Positions 55,400-62,921 of a DNA stretch of 64,000 nucleotides are shown piece after piece. The DNA lies in the NCBI RefSeq assembly GCF_003814555.1, contig NZ_RKQN01000003.1, positions 355,611-419,610 of the forward strand. Reading direction: 5' to 3'. Origin of the DNA: Vulcaniibacterium tengchongense. GTDB lineage: Bacteria > Pseudomonadota > Gammaproteobacteria > Xanthomonadales > Xanthomonadaceae. The translations under genes and the position numbers were made by a program. The notes beneath the pieces are model-generated. The model saw only the letters and a list, made by a program, of their open reading frames with translations. It was not told the DNA's origin and made no database searches. How positions within the stretch are numbered: position 1 is the first letter of the stretch; each line of letters opens with the position of its first letter.

Positions 55400-56659
55400 A
55401 TGCTCTACCAGATGCACGAACTGGGGCGTGCGTGGCTGGCCCCGATGACCTACTGGGCCGAGGCCGGCGCCAAGATGTTCGGCGCCCACGGCAGTTGGCT
55501 GTCGAGCCTGCCCGGCGCGGCGCGCGTCGCCGCGGGCTACGAGTTGCTGTACCGGATCGGCAAGGACTACGAGAAGCCGGAGTTCGGCATCCATTCGGTC
55601 GACATCGACGGCGTCGCCCATCCCGTGGTCGAGCGCGAGGTCGCGCGCAAGCCGTTCTGCCGCCTGCTGCGTTTCAAGCGCTACGCCGACGATGCCGGGC
55701 AGCTGGGCGAGCTCAAGGACGATCCCAGCGTGCTGGTGGTGGCGCCGCTGTCCGGCCACCACGCCACCCTGCTGCGCGATACCGTGCGCACCCTGCTGCG
55801 CGACCACAAGGTCTACATCACCGACTGGGTCGACGCGCGCATGGTGCCGGCGGCCGAAGGCGCGTTCACCCTCGACGACTACGTCGGCTACGTGCAGGAC
55901 TTCATCCGCGAGATCGGCGCGGGGAACCTGCACGTGATCAGCGTCTGCCAGCCCACCGTGCCGGTGCTGGCGGCGGTGTCGCTGATGGCCGCGCGCGGCG
56001 AGCCCACGCCGCGCTCGCTGGTGATGATGGGCGGGCCGATCGACACCCGCGAGAGCCCGACCCAAGTGAACGACCTGGCCGCGCACAAGCCGCTGTGGTG
56101 GTTCGAGGCCAACCTGGTGCACCCGGTGCCGCCGAACTATCCCGGCGCGGGCCGCCGGGTCTACCCGGGCTTCCTCCAGCACATGGGCTTCGTGGCGATG
56201 AACCCGGAGCGGCACTTCCAGTCGCACTGGGACTTCTACCAACACCTGGTCCAGGGCGATCTCGACGACGCGGAGGCGCACCGCCGCTTCTACGACGAGT
56301 ACAACGCGGTGCTGGACATGCCCGCCGAGTACTACCTCGACACCGTGCGCATCGTGTTCCAGGAACACCTGCTGCCGCGCGGCCTGTGGGACGTGGGCGG
56401 CGAGCGCGTGGATCCGTCGCAGATCCGCGGCACCGCGCTGCTGACCGTCGAGGGCGAGCTCGACGACATCTCCGGCCAGGGCCAGACCCGCGCCGCGCAC
56501 AAGCTGTGCACCGGCATCGCCGAGGCCGACCGCGCCCACCTGACCGTGGCCGGCGCCGGCCATTACGGCATCTTCAGCGGCCGCCGCTGGCGCACCCAGG
56601 TGTACCCGCAGGTGCGCGACTTCATCGCCCGTTACGCTGCGCCGGCCGCGCAGGCTTGA
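55400..56659 (+). CDS. phaZ: Intracellular polyhydroxybutyrate depolymerase
   Basis: A 419-residue cytoplasmic alpha/beta hydrolase of the PhaZ1 type. It depolymerises native PHB granules. The nucleophile elbow is VISVCQPTVPVLAAVSL, a Cys replacing Ser as in this class; the charge-relay His sits in AGAGHYGIFSGRRW. The start MLYQMHELGRAWLAPMTYWA and the middle DWVDARMVPAAEGAFTLDDY are characteristic. A shorter frame starting 16 codons earlier is rejected. No PHB synthase is in the window, so the polymer source lies elsewhere. Confidence 0.92.
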   Translation: MLYQMHELGRAWLAPMTYWAEAGAKMFGAHGSWLSSLPGAARVAAGYELLYRIGKDYEKPEFGIHSVDIDGVAHPVVEREVARKPFCRLLRFKRYADDAGQLGELKDDPSVLVVAPLSGHHATLLRDTVRTLLRDHKVYITDWVDARMVPAAEGAFTLDDYVGYVQDFIREIGAGNLHVISVCQPTVPVLAAVSLMAARGEPTPRSLVMMGGPIDTRESPTQVNDLAAHKPLWWFEANLVHPVPPNYPGAGRRVYPGFLQHMGFVAMNPERHFQSHWDFYQHLVQGDLDDAEAHRRFYDEYNAVLDMPAEYYLDTVRIVFQEHLLPRGLWDVGGERVDPSQIRGTALLTVEGELDDISGQGQTRAAHKLCTGIAEADRAHLTVAGAGHYGIFSGRRWRTQVYPQVRDFIARYAAPAAQA

Positions 56660-56715
56660 ACCGGCCAAGGCGGGCCCCGATGTTGTCGGAACCACGAAGC
56701 CTTCGGAGGCCGCAA

Positions 56716-57018
56716 ATGGATTGTCCCGTCTGCCGCGACGTGAAACTGGCGATGACCGATCGCCAGGGGATCGAGATCGACTATTGCCCGCAATGCCGCG
56801 GCGTCTGGCTGGACCGCGGCGAGCTCGACAAGCTGATCGAACGCGCGGCCGCGCCCGCCGCGGAAACGCAGGCGCCCGCGGCCGCGCGGCATGCGCCACC
56901 GCCGCCGCCCGCCGCCTATCCGGGGCACGGCCACGCGCAGCCGTATCCGCAACACCCGCAGTACGCCTACGGCAAGAAGAAAAAGAAAAGCCTGCTCGAC
57001 GACCTGTTCGATTTCTGA
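56716..57018 (+). CDS. Zf-TFIIB-type zinc ribbon protein
   Basis: A 100-residue protein with two CxxC pairs: MDCPVCRDVK near the start and DYCPQCRGVWLDRGELDKLI. The second is the typical zf-TFIIB signature and is followed by a helix. A disordered Ala/Pro/His-rich part (APPPPPAAYPGHGHAQPYPQ) comes next, then a lysine-rich KKKKKSLLDDLFDF end. This family is widespread with no defined role; nucleic-acid or protein binding is likely. It lies 57 bp after phaZ and may be cotranscribed. Confidence 0.85.
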   Translation: MDCPVCRDVKLAMTDRQGIEIDYCPQCRGVWLDRGELDKLIERAAAPAAETQAPAAARHAPPPPPAAYPGHGHAQPYPQHPQYAYGKKKKKSLLDDLFDF

Positions 57019-57066
57019 TCTCGCGCGCGGCGGCGGACGGCGCCGCCGGTGGCGCGCCACGCATCC

Positions 57067-57240
57067 GTCGCCATGCCCGCGAAAGCGGAGACCCGGCGAC
57101 GTGCTTCGGGAGCGAGCCGCGGCCGATGCCGCTCGCCCGATCGGGGATTTCGGGCCCGGGCGGCTCCGGCGGCCGCGGCCCCCTTCTGCTGGAAGAAAGA
57201 AGAGCCCCTGGATTGCCGCCTTCGCGGGAGTGACGATGCG
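57067..57240. repeat. Inverted pair of 'GCCGCCTTCGCGGGAGTGACG'-type intergenic repeats
   Basis: A unit near 57210-57240 resembles the abundant intergenic element whose core is CCGCCTTCGCGGGA(A)TGACG. A rough inverted counterpart (CCATGCCCGCGAAAGCGGAGAC) lies at about 57072-57094. Between them is a GC-rich filler of about 115 bp. The layout is like a small MITE-type element. The copies are imperfect, so boundaries are approximate. Confidence 0.5.
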
Positions 57241-57301
57241 ATGCTGCGCCGGCCGGCGGCAGCCCGCGAAGGAACGCCGCCACCGCGGCCGCGGCCGACT
57301 T

Positions 57302-58216
57302 TCATTCGTACTGCGCGCTCTTGACCAGCATGTGCTTGGCCAACAGGCCGTGCAGCCGGCCGACGGCGCGCGCCAGATGCAAGGCCGCGAACAGCAACGG
57401 CACGCCGGCGACCAACAGCAGCGGCGCGGCCCAGAGCTGCAGGCCGCTGTCCAGGTACACGCCGTCGAGCCACAGCCCCTCGCCGGAGAGCCACAGCCCC
57501 AGCGGCGCCAGCATGAGCGCCAGCGCGACCGCCAGCAGGGTCGCGAACACGGTGAAGTACAGCACGCCCAGCGGCAGCATCAGCAGGAAGTACAGCTGCG
57601 TGGCCCAGATGCGCGGGTCGGTGAACAGCTCGCCGATGCGCTTCAGCAGCGGCTTGCCGCGCGAGGCGTACAGCGGCCGCCGCGGCATGCGCTCGCCGAG
57701 CATGGTCTCGACGATGCGCCCTTCGACCAGCGAAAGCACCCGTACCGAACCGAAGTACAGGATCACGAACGGCACGCCCACGATCAGCACCGCCAAGCCC
57801 AGCGACAGCGACACCCCGACCACCACCCAGGTGAAGTAGAACACCCCGGTCGCCAGCGCCAGCAGCATGTAGAGCAGCGCCGCGTAGGTGCGCGGCTCGG
57901 CGGCGACGCCGAAGAAGCGCCCCAGCGCCGAGCGGCGCGGCGGCGCCGGCGGCGGGCGCAGCGCGGTCTGCACCTTGACCTCGGTGTCGCGGTAGATGTC
58001 GGCGACCTCGTCCGGCGCGCCGTAGCTGCCGGCGACCGCGGCGATCACCTCGGCCTCGCTCCGGCCCGGGTTCTCCGCCAGTTCGGAGCGCAGGTATTCC
58101 TCGGCGTCGTACAGCGCGTCCTGGACCAGCGCGGGATCGGCGCCGGCCAGCGACCGGCGCAGCTGCTCGAGGTAGGCGGGGATGGTGGTCGGCAGCGCGG
58201 CGGCGTGGGCATTCAT
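57302..58216 (-). CDS. HAAS-domain sensor-type membrane protein
   Basis: The 304-residue product has an N-terminal HAAS-like region (about 13-80: YLEQLRRSLAGADPALVQDA, YDAEEYLRSELAENPGRSEA), an alpha-helical segment often tied to PadR partners. Four or more membrane helices follow (TYAALLYMLLALATGVFYFT, LGLAVLIVGVPFVILYFGSV, FLLMLPLGVLYFTVFATLLA), matching a putative sensor domain. It overlaps padR by four bases (ATGA), an arrangement widely seen, so regulator and membrane protein are made together and probably act in one envelope-stress circuit. Confidence 0.78.
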   Translation of the reverse strand: MNAHAAALPTTIPAYLEQLRRSLAGADPALVQDALYDAEEYLRSELAENPGRSEAEVIAAVAGSYGAPDEVADIYRDTEVKVQTALRPPPAPPRRSALGRFFGVAAEPRTYAALLYMLLALATGVFYFTWVVVGVSLSLGLAVLIVGVPFVILYFGSVRVLSLVEGRIVETMLGERMPRRPLYASRGKPLLKRIGELFTDPRIWATQLYFLLMLPLGVLYFTVFATLLAVALALMLAPLGLWLSGEGLWLDGVYLDSGLQLWAAPLLLVAGVPLLFAALHLARAVGRLHGLLAKHMLVKSAQYE

Positions 58217-58578
58217 TGCGGCAGTCCTGCGAGGACGGAATCGACGGAGTCGCGGGTCGCGCGCCAGGCGGCGCTCCAGTCGCGCAGCGCGGCGCGGCCC
58301 GCTTCGGTGATGCGGTAGTAGCGGCGTGGCGGCCCGGCCACGGAGGGCTCGACGTGGCTGGCGAGCAATCCCGCGCCCTCGAGGTTGCGCAGCACCGGGT
58401 ACAGCGCGCTCTGCTTGCCGCTGAGCACCCCCTGGCCGACGCGCTCCAGGCGCTTGGCGATCTGGTAGCCGTACATCGGCTCGTCCGCCTGCCCGAGCAC
58501 CGCCAGCAGCGCCAGCGACACCGTGCCGGCGCTGAGCTCCTTCTGGAACTTGCGCAGCTGGCCGTCGAGGTCGGTCAT
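58213..58578 (-). CDS. PadR-family transcriptional regulator
   Basis: A 121-residue winged-helix repressor of the PadR type. It has LLAVLGQADEPMYGYQIAKR (helices 1-2), SGKQSALYPVLRNLEGAGLL (recognition helix), PPRRYYRITEAGRAALRDW (wing) and a short dimerisation helix. PadR proteins often repress the operon that encodes them. Here the partner is a HAAS membrane protein reached by an ATGA overlap. A candidate operator lies just upstream. Confidence 0.9.
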   Translation of the reverse strand: MTDLDGQLRKFQKELSAGTVSLALLAVLGQADEPMYGYQIAKRLERVGQGVLSGKQSALYPVLRNLEGAGLLASHVEPSVAGPPRRYYRITEAGRAALRDWSAAWRATRDSVDSVLAGLPQ

Positions 58579-58611
58579 GCGGAGGCGGGCCCTTCTAGGT
58601 TGGTCCGCAGC

Positions 58612-58640
58612 ATATTGCGAACTTCTATATAGCGAACCTG
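58612..58640 (-). promoter_or_regulatory. padR promoter/operator candidate
   Basis: Two direct copies of GCGAAC (58617-58622 and 58632-58637) flank an AT-rich CTATATA (minus strand), a likely -10 element in an otherwise GC-rich stretch, about 50 bp upstream of the padR start. The spacing suggests a self-repression site, but no binding data support it. Confidence 0.4.
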
Positions 58641-58730
58641 CCGTTGGTCACGGCGGGCTTGCCGCCGCCTCCACCGGCGGCCTGTTAAGACCGGACCGCG
58701 CCGCCCCGTCCGGCGGCGAGGAGGAAAGCC

Positions 58731-59198
58731 ATGCCTCGCGGCGACAAATCCGCCTACACCGAGAAACAGCAGCGCCAGGCCGAGCACATCGAGGAGAGCG
58801 AGCGCGAGCGCGGCCGCTCGGAAGACGACGCCGAGCGCATCGCCTGGGCCACCGTCAACAAGCAGGACGGCGGCGGCAAGCGCAGCGGCTCGGGACGCAA
58901 GGGCGCCGGGACGGGCGCGAAGAAGACCGGCAGGAAGACGGCGAAGAAAGCGGCCGGGAAGAGCCCGAAAAAGACCGCGAAGAAAGCCACCAAGAAAACG
59001 GCCGGGAAGACGCCGCGCAAGACCGCGAAGAAAGCCGCCAAGAAGACCGCGCGCAAGCGCAGCTCGGGCGCCGGCGCCAGGAAGACGGCGAAAAAGGCCG
59101 CGAAGAAGACGGCGCGCAAGCGCCCGGCCAAGCGCACGGCGAAGAAGGCGGGCAAGAAGACGGCGCGCAAGACGGCCGCGCGCAAGCGCAGCGGGTGA
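58731..59198 (+). CDS. Histone H1-like lysine/alanine-rich DNA-binding protein
   Basis: The 155-residue product has a short ordered N-terminus ([34 protein letters not shown]), shared with proteins sometimes named plasmid stabilisation proteins. It is followed by a highly repeated basic tail ([33 protein letters not shown]), about 90 residues of Lys/Ala/Thr/Arg. This resembles bacterial histone H1-like proteins, so DNA condensation is plausible. The length of the tail varies easily by slippage. A GAGGA ribosome site precedes the ATG. Confidence 0.7.
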   Translation: MPRGDKSAYTEKQQRQAEHIEESERERGRSEDDAERIAWATVNKQDGGGKRSGSGRKGAGTGAKKTGRKTAKKAAGKSPKKTAKKATKKTAGKTPRKTAKKAAKKTARKRSSGAGARKTAKKAAKKTARKRPAKRTAKKAGKKTARKTAARKRSG

Positions 59199-59432
59199 CG
59201 CCGGATGCGGCGGTGCCCGGCCGCCGATGGCGCCGGCCGCCGCGGCCCGCCCGCCCGTGGCCGCGGCATGGCGACTCGGCGAAGCCGGGACACGCGCCGC
59301 ATCGATGCCGAATCGGCGGCAGCGGCGCGGCTCGCATCGGCAGGGTGACCGGCGGCCACGAACGCGCCCGGCGCGCTGGTCCGCGCCGCGCGCCTGCGCC
59401 AGAATCCGCCGGTCACTCCGGGGAGATGCGCC

Positions 59433-60401
59433 ATGTCCGTGCCGCGCCTGCGTTCGCTCGTCCTGTCTTCCGCCTTGCTGTTCGCCCTCGCCGCCCACGC
59501 CGAGGAGCCCGCCGCCGCACCGCCGGCGCGCTCGATGCAGGAGATCCTCGACGCCTCGCAGCCCGCCGACTGGCGACCGCTGGACCCGAAGAACACGCTG
59601 TACCTGGAACTCGAGGCCGGCCGGGTGGTGATCGAACTGGCGCCGGCATTCGCGCCCGCGCACGTCGCCAACATCCGCGCCCTGGCCAAGGGCGGCTACT
59701 GGAACGGCCTGAGCATCAACCGCGCCCAGGACAACTTCGTCGTGCAATGGGGCGACCCGGCCGAGGACCAGGCGCAGCGCAAGCCGCTCGGCCGCGGGGC
59801 CAAGGCCAAGCTGCCGGCCGAGTTCGCGCGCAGCAGCGAGCGCCTGCCCTTCGATCGCCTGCCCGACGCCGACGGCTGGGCGCCGGAGGTCGGGTTCTCT
59901 TCCGGCTTCCCGGCCGGGCGCGACCCGGCGGCGAAGACCGCCTGGCTGGCGCATTGCTATGGCGCGGTCGGCGCCGGCCGCGACGTCGCCGCCGATTCCA
60001 GCGACGGCACCGAGCTGTACGTGGTGATCGGCCAGTCGCCGCGCCAGCTCGACCGCAACATCACGGTGGTGGGCCGCGTCGTGCAGGGCATGGAACTGCT
60101 CTCGGTGCTGCCGCGCGGCAGCGGGCCGCTCGGCTTCTACACCGACCCGGCGCAGCGCACCCCGATCCAGGCGATCCGCCTGGCCGCCGACGTGCCGAAG
60201 AAGGAGCGCACCCCGCTCGAGGCGCTGCGCACCGACACGCCGCTGTTCGCCGAGCTGGTCGAGTCGCGGCGCAACCGCCGCGACGACTGGTACAAGCACA
60301 TGGCCGGGCACATCGACCTGTGCAACGTGCCGCTGCCGGTGCGCGAGGCGGAGGAACCGCCCGCGCCGGCGAAGAAGAAGCCGGCGCGGCGGCGGCGATG
60401 A
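59433..60401 (+). CDS. Periplasmic cyclophilin-type peptidyl-prolyl isomerase
   Basis: A 322-residue protein with a signal peptide ([20 protein letters not shown]) and a cyclophilin domain. It has [20 protein letters not shown] at the start, [33 protein letters not shown], then a longer insert, [20 protein letters not shown] and [18 protein letters not shown]. The C-terminus is extended by 80 residues with a basic tail (KKKPARRRR). The insert and extension are longer than in standard PpiA. It should fold proteins in the periplasm. Convergent with speG. Confidence 0.85.
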   Translation: MSVPRLRSLVLSSALLFALAAHAEEPAAAPPARSMQEILDASQPADWRPLDPKNTLYLELEAGRVVIELAPAFAPAHVANIRALAKGGYWNGLSINRAQDNFVVQWGDPAEDQAQRKPLGRGAKAKLPAEFARSSERLPFDRLPDADGWAPEVGFSSGFPAGRDPAAKTAWLAHCYGAVGAGRDVAADSSDGTELYVVIGQSPRQLDRNITVVGRVVQGMELLSVLPRGSGPLGFYTDPAQRTPIQAIRLAADVPKKERTPLEALRTDTPLFAELVESRRNRRDDWYKHMAGHIDLCNVPLPVREAEEPPAPAKKKPARRRR

Positions 60402-60407
60402 GCGGGC

Positions 60408-60439
60408 GCGAGGGGAGCGGGAGAAGGCACTCCCCTCGC
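60408..60439. terminator. Terminator hairpin between convergent genes
   Basis: A 10-bp perfect stem (60408-60417 with 60430-60439) with a 12-base loop, just past the PPIase stop and before the speG stop. The tail TCCTCTTC is moderately T-rich. Confidence 0.5.
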
Positions 60440-60449
60440 TCCTCTTCGC

Positions 60450-60995
60450 TCACTTCCCGTTCCGCGCCGCGCCCAGCACCTGGTGCTGGAACAGGCACAT
60501 CCGCACCACGTCGTGGTAGCGGCCGTCGCTGAAGAATTCCTCGCGCAGCACGCCCTCGCGCTGGAAGCCGGCGTCCTCGTAGATGCGGATCGCGCGCGCG
60601 TTGTCCACGTCGACCAGCAGGTACAGCTTGTACAGGTTGAGCACGCGGAAGGCGTAGTGGATCGCCAGGCGGGTCGCGGCGCGGGCGTAGCCGCGGCCCT
60701 GCTGCTCGGGCGTGATCATGATCAGGAACTCGGCGCGCCGGTGCAGCTGGTCGATCTCGACCAGCTCGACCAGGCCGACCCGCTCGTGCGCCGCGTCCTC
60801 GACGATGAAGCGGCGCTCGGACTGGTCGTGGATGTGCTTGCGGTACAGCTCCTCCAGTTCGACGAAGGATTCGTACGGCTCCTCGAACCAGTAGCCCATC
60901 GCGCTGCGGTTGTTGTTCAGCGCGTGGACGAAATGCAGGTCGCCGCGCTCGAGCGGGCGCAGCGTGACCACGGGGATTTCGGCAGCGGGGCGCAT
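60450..60995 (-). CDS. speG: Spermidine N1-acetyltransferase
   Basis: A 181-residue GNAT-family enzyme that acetylates spermidine and spermine to limit polyamine toxicity. Conservation is strong along the whole length: [77 protein letters not shown], and [20 protein letters not shown]. The acetyl-CoA loop [14 protein letters not shown] is present. It is convergent with the cyclophilin gene. Confidence 0.92.
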   Translation of the reverse strand: MRPAAEIPVVTLRPLERGDLHFVHALNNNRSAMGYWFEEPYESFVELEELYRKHIHDQSERRFIVEDAAHERVGLVELVEIDQLHRRAEFLIMITPEQQGRGYARAATRLAIHYAFRVLNLYKLYLLVDVDNARAIRIYEDAGFQREGVLREEFFSDGRYHDVVRMCLFQHQVLGAARNGK

Positions 60996-61115
60996 GCCCC
61001 GAGCCTACTCCAGCGGCGTGACGCCGGCATGGCGCGGCGCGCCATCACGCGGCCTTGGCCCGGCGCTCTTTAGCGTCTGCGGCGACCGTCCCGAACCAGC
61101 ACGCGAGTTTCCGCC

Positions 61116-61412
61116 ATGCCCCTGTTGCGCCTGCGAGTGACCGGCAGCGACGACGACGTCCGCGCCATCAGCAACCTGTTGAACAGCCTCGACGGCATCG
61201 AACACATCGAGGAGATCGACGACCTGATGCCGCACATGGACGACGACGACTCCAGCTCCGCCGGGCTGCCGGACGACCAGGGCCAGCCCTCGCACGAGCT
61301 GGAGATCGACGCGCCCAACGCCTACACCGCGCAGCGGGTGCGCGACGTGGTCGAGGAGCTGGCGCGGCGCCTGGACGTGTTCGTCGAGTTCGAGAGCGAC
61401 GAGGAAGGCTGA
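61116..61412 (+). CDS. Small acidic protein, unrecognised
   Basis: A 98-residue acidic protein with a strand-helix-strand start (LLRLRVTGSDDDVRAISNLL), then NSLDGIEHIEEIDDLMPHMD, a disordered acidic patch, and ELEIDAPNAYTAQRVRDVVE. The layout looks like a small ferredoxin-like or ACT-like alpha/beta fold. Similar proteins occur in Pseudomonas without assigned function. It lies 3 bp from the convergent DUF2785 gene and 120 bp from speG, divergently. Confidence 0.65.
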   Translation: MPLLRLRVTGSDDDVRAISNLLNSLDGIEHIEEIDDLMPHMDDDDSSSAGLPDDQGQPSHELEIDAPNAYTAQRVRDVVEELARRLDVFVEFESDEEG

Positions 61413-61415
61413 GCG

Positions 61416-62378
61416 CTACGGCAGCGCCTCCAGGGCCGCGCGCGCCCCCGGCAGCACCGCCCGGGTCGCCGGGTCGCGGGCCTGGTCCGCACCGACGTAG
61501 ACCGCCTGCAGGAAGGCCTGCAGGTCGTGCCGGCGCGCCAGCCAGCCGGCATCGCGCCAGGCCAGATCGCCGTCGCCCAGGCGCGCGGCCAAGGCCGCGA
61601 ACCAGGCCGACCAGCCGGCTTCGTCGCGGACGCCGCGGCGCGCCGCCTGCAGCAGCGCCTCGGCCAGCCGCTGCGGCTCGTCGCTGACGTAGGCGTAGCC
61701 GCCGGCCGGCACCGCCTGGCTGCCGATCGCCTCGACGATGCGGCCGAGCTGGTGCCGGTCGAGCGCCGGGTTCCGCGCCAGTTGCGCCAGCCAGTCCGCG
61801 CCGTGGGCGATGCCGTGGCGCCAGCCCTGCACCGGGTCGAAGCCGCGGTAGTCGCGCACCGACTGCAGGTAGGCGCTGGCGCGCAGGACCATCGCCGCGC
61901 GCTCGGCCGGGCTCATCCACGGCGAGGCGCGGTCGGTGCCCGCGATCTCGCCCAGGATCCGCGCCGCGGCCGGCCAGCGCAGGCCGTCGCGGTCTTCCTG
62001 CTCCAGGGCCCGGTACAGGCGGTCGCGCAGGGTCCGCAGCAGGTCCGGCGCCAGCACCCCCTCGCGCATCCACGCGGCCAACGCCGCCGCGGCCAGGTCC
62101 TCGCGCAGCGCGGGATCGGGTTCGCCGAGGCATTCGAGCAGGCCGAGCGCGAGCGCGTCGCGCGCCGCCGCGCTCTCCATCCGGAATCCGGCCTGCTGCA
62201 GCGCCTGCAGCGAGTCGCCGCTCCATCCCGCCGGCGGGCACGGCCCGGCCTGGGCCTGCGCGGCGCAGGCCAGCAGCGCCAGCAGCCAGGGCCGCGCGCG
62301 TCGCCGCAGCGCGGCGGCGCGCTGGTCGGGCGCGACCGTTCCGCCCGCGCGCTTTGTCTTCGTTCGCTTCTTCGGCAT
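61416..62378 (-). CDS. DUF2785-type exported protein
   Basis: A 320-residue protein with a basic N-terminus and a hydrophobic signal (RPWLLALLACAAQAQAGPCP). The remainder is alpha-helical and heat-repeat-like (ALALGLLECLGEPDPALRED, GFDPVQGWRHGIAHGADWLA, RNPALDRHQLGRIVEAIGSQ). The motif RGFDPVQGWRHGIAHGADWL is the DUF2785 signature. No activity is known. The ATG at 62378 is preferred since longer frames add only Arg-rich noise. The 3' end nearly meets the small acidic gene. Confidence 0.8.
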   Translation of the reverse strand: MPKKRTKTKRAGGTVAPDQRAAALRRRARPWLLALLACAAQAQAGPCPPAGWSGDSLQALQQAGFRMESAAARDALALGLLECLGEPDPALREDLAAAALAAWMREGVLAPDLLRTLRDRLYRALEQEDRDGLRWPAAARILGEIAGTDRASPWMSPAERAAMVLRASAYLQSVRDYRGFDPVQGWRHGIAHGADWLAQLARNPALDRHQLGRIVEAIGSQAVPAGGYAYVSDEPQRLAEALLQAARRGVRDEAGWSAWFAALAARLGDGDLAWRDAGWLARRHDLQAFLQAVYVGADQARDPATRAVLPGARAALEALP

Positions 62379-62534
62379 CGCGCGACTATGCCATCGGCGC
62401 GCCGCGCGCGGCCAGCGCCGGCCGTGCCATCGGTCATGGACGAAGCCCCCCGCGGGCGCACTATCATCCGCCAGGCCTTCGGCGCGCCGGCGCGGCCGGA
62501 GCGGACGCTGGAGAGAAACGGACGGGTCACGGCG

Positions 62535-62771
62535 ATGAGCGATCACACCGCGTTAGCCCTGTTGCGATTGCTGGCCGAGGAGGACGGGCAGCCGCTGCAT
62601 CGCGTGGCCCGCAAGCTCGGCATCGGCGTGGCCCGGCTGCAGTACGTGCTGGGCACGCTCGGCGACGATCCCCAGCACGAGGGCCTGGACCTGGTGATGC
62701 AACTGCGCGACGGCCAGCGCCTGCGCCTGTGGCTGACGCGCAAGGGCCGGCGGCTGTGCGGCGTCGCCTAG
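62535..62771 (+). CDS. Small winged-helix-like protein
   Basis: A 78-residue protein starting MSDHTALALLRLLAEEDGQP. It has a helix-turn-helix pattern (LHRVARKLGIGVARLQYVLG) followed by a strand-rich, wing-like end (LVMQLRDGQRLRLWLTRKGR). The composition matches the DNA-binding half of small regulators such as the BirA N-terminus. DNA binding is inferred only. It is divergent from the DUF2785 gene, 156 bp away. Confidence 0.6.
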   Translation: MSDHTALALLRLLAEEDGQPLHRVARKLGIGVARLQYVLGTLGDDPQHEGLDLVMQLRDGQRLRLWLTRKGRRLCGVA

Positions 62772-62921
62772 CGGCGTAGCCCCGCCGCGCCGCGGCAGGC
62801 AACGCGCGGGCGAAACGTTTGCGCGGCCTGGCGGCGCCGGCGACGGGGACCAACGGCCTATTCGATGCGCGCGACGCAGGCGATATCCTCCGCGGCGCGC
62901 TCCCTTTCCGCGAGTCTCCGC

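Noticed and set aside
59199-59432. Small plus-strand frames between the H1-like and cyclophilin genes
   Set aside because: Arg/Pro/Ala-rich translation with no ribosome site; nothing supported in this 234-bp spacer.
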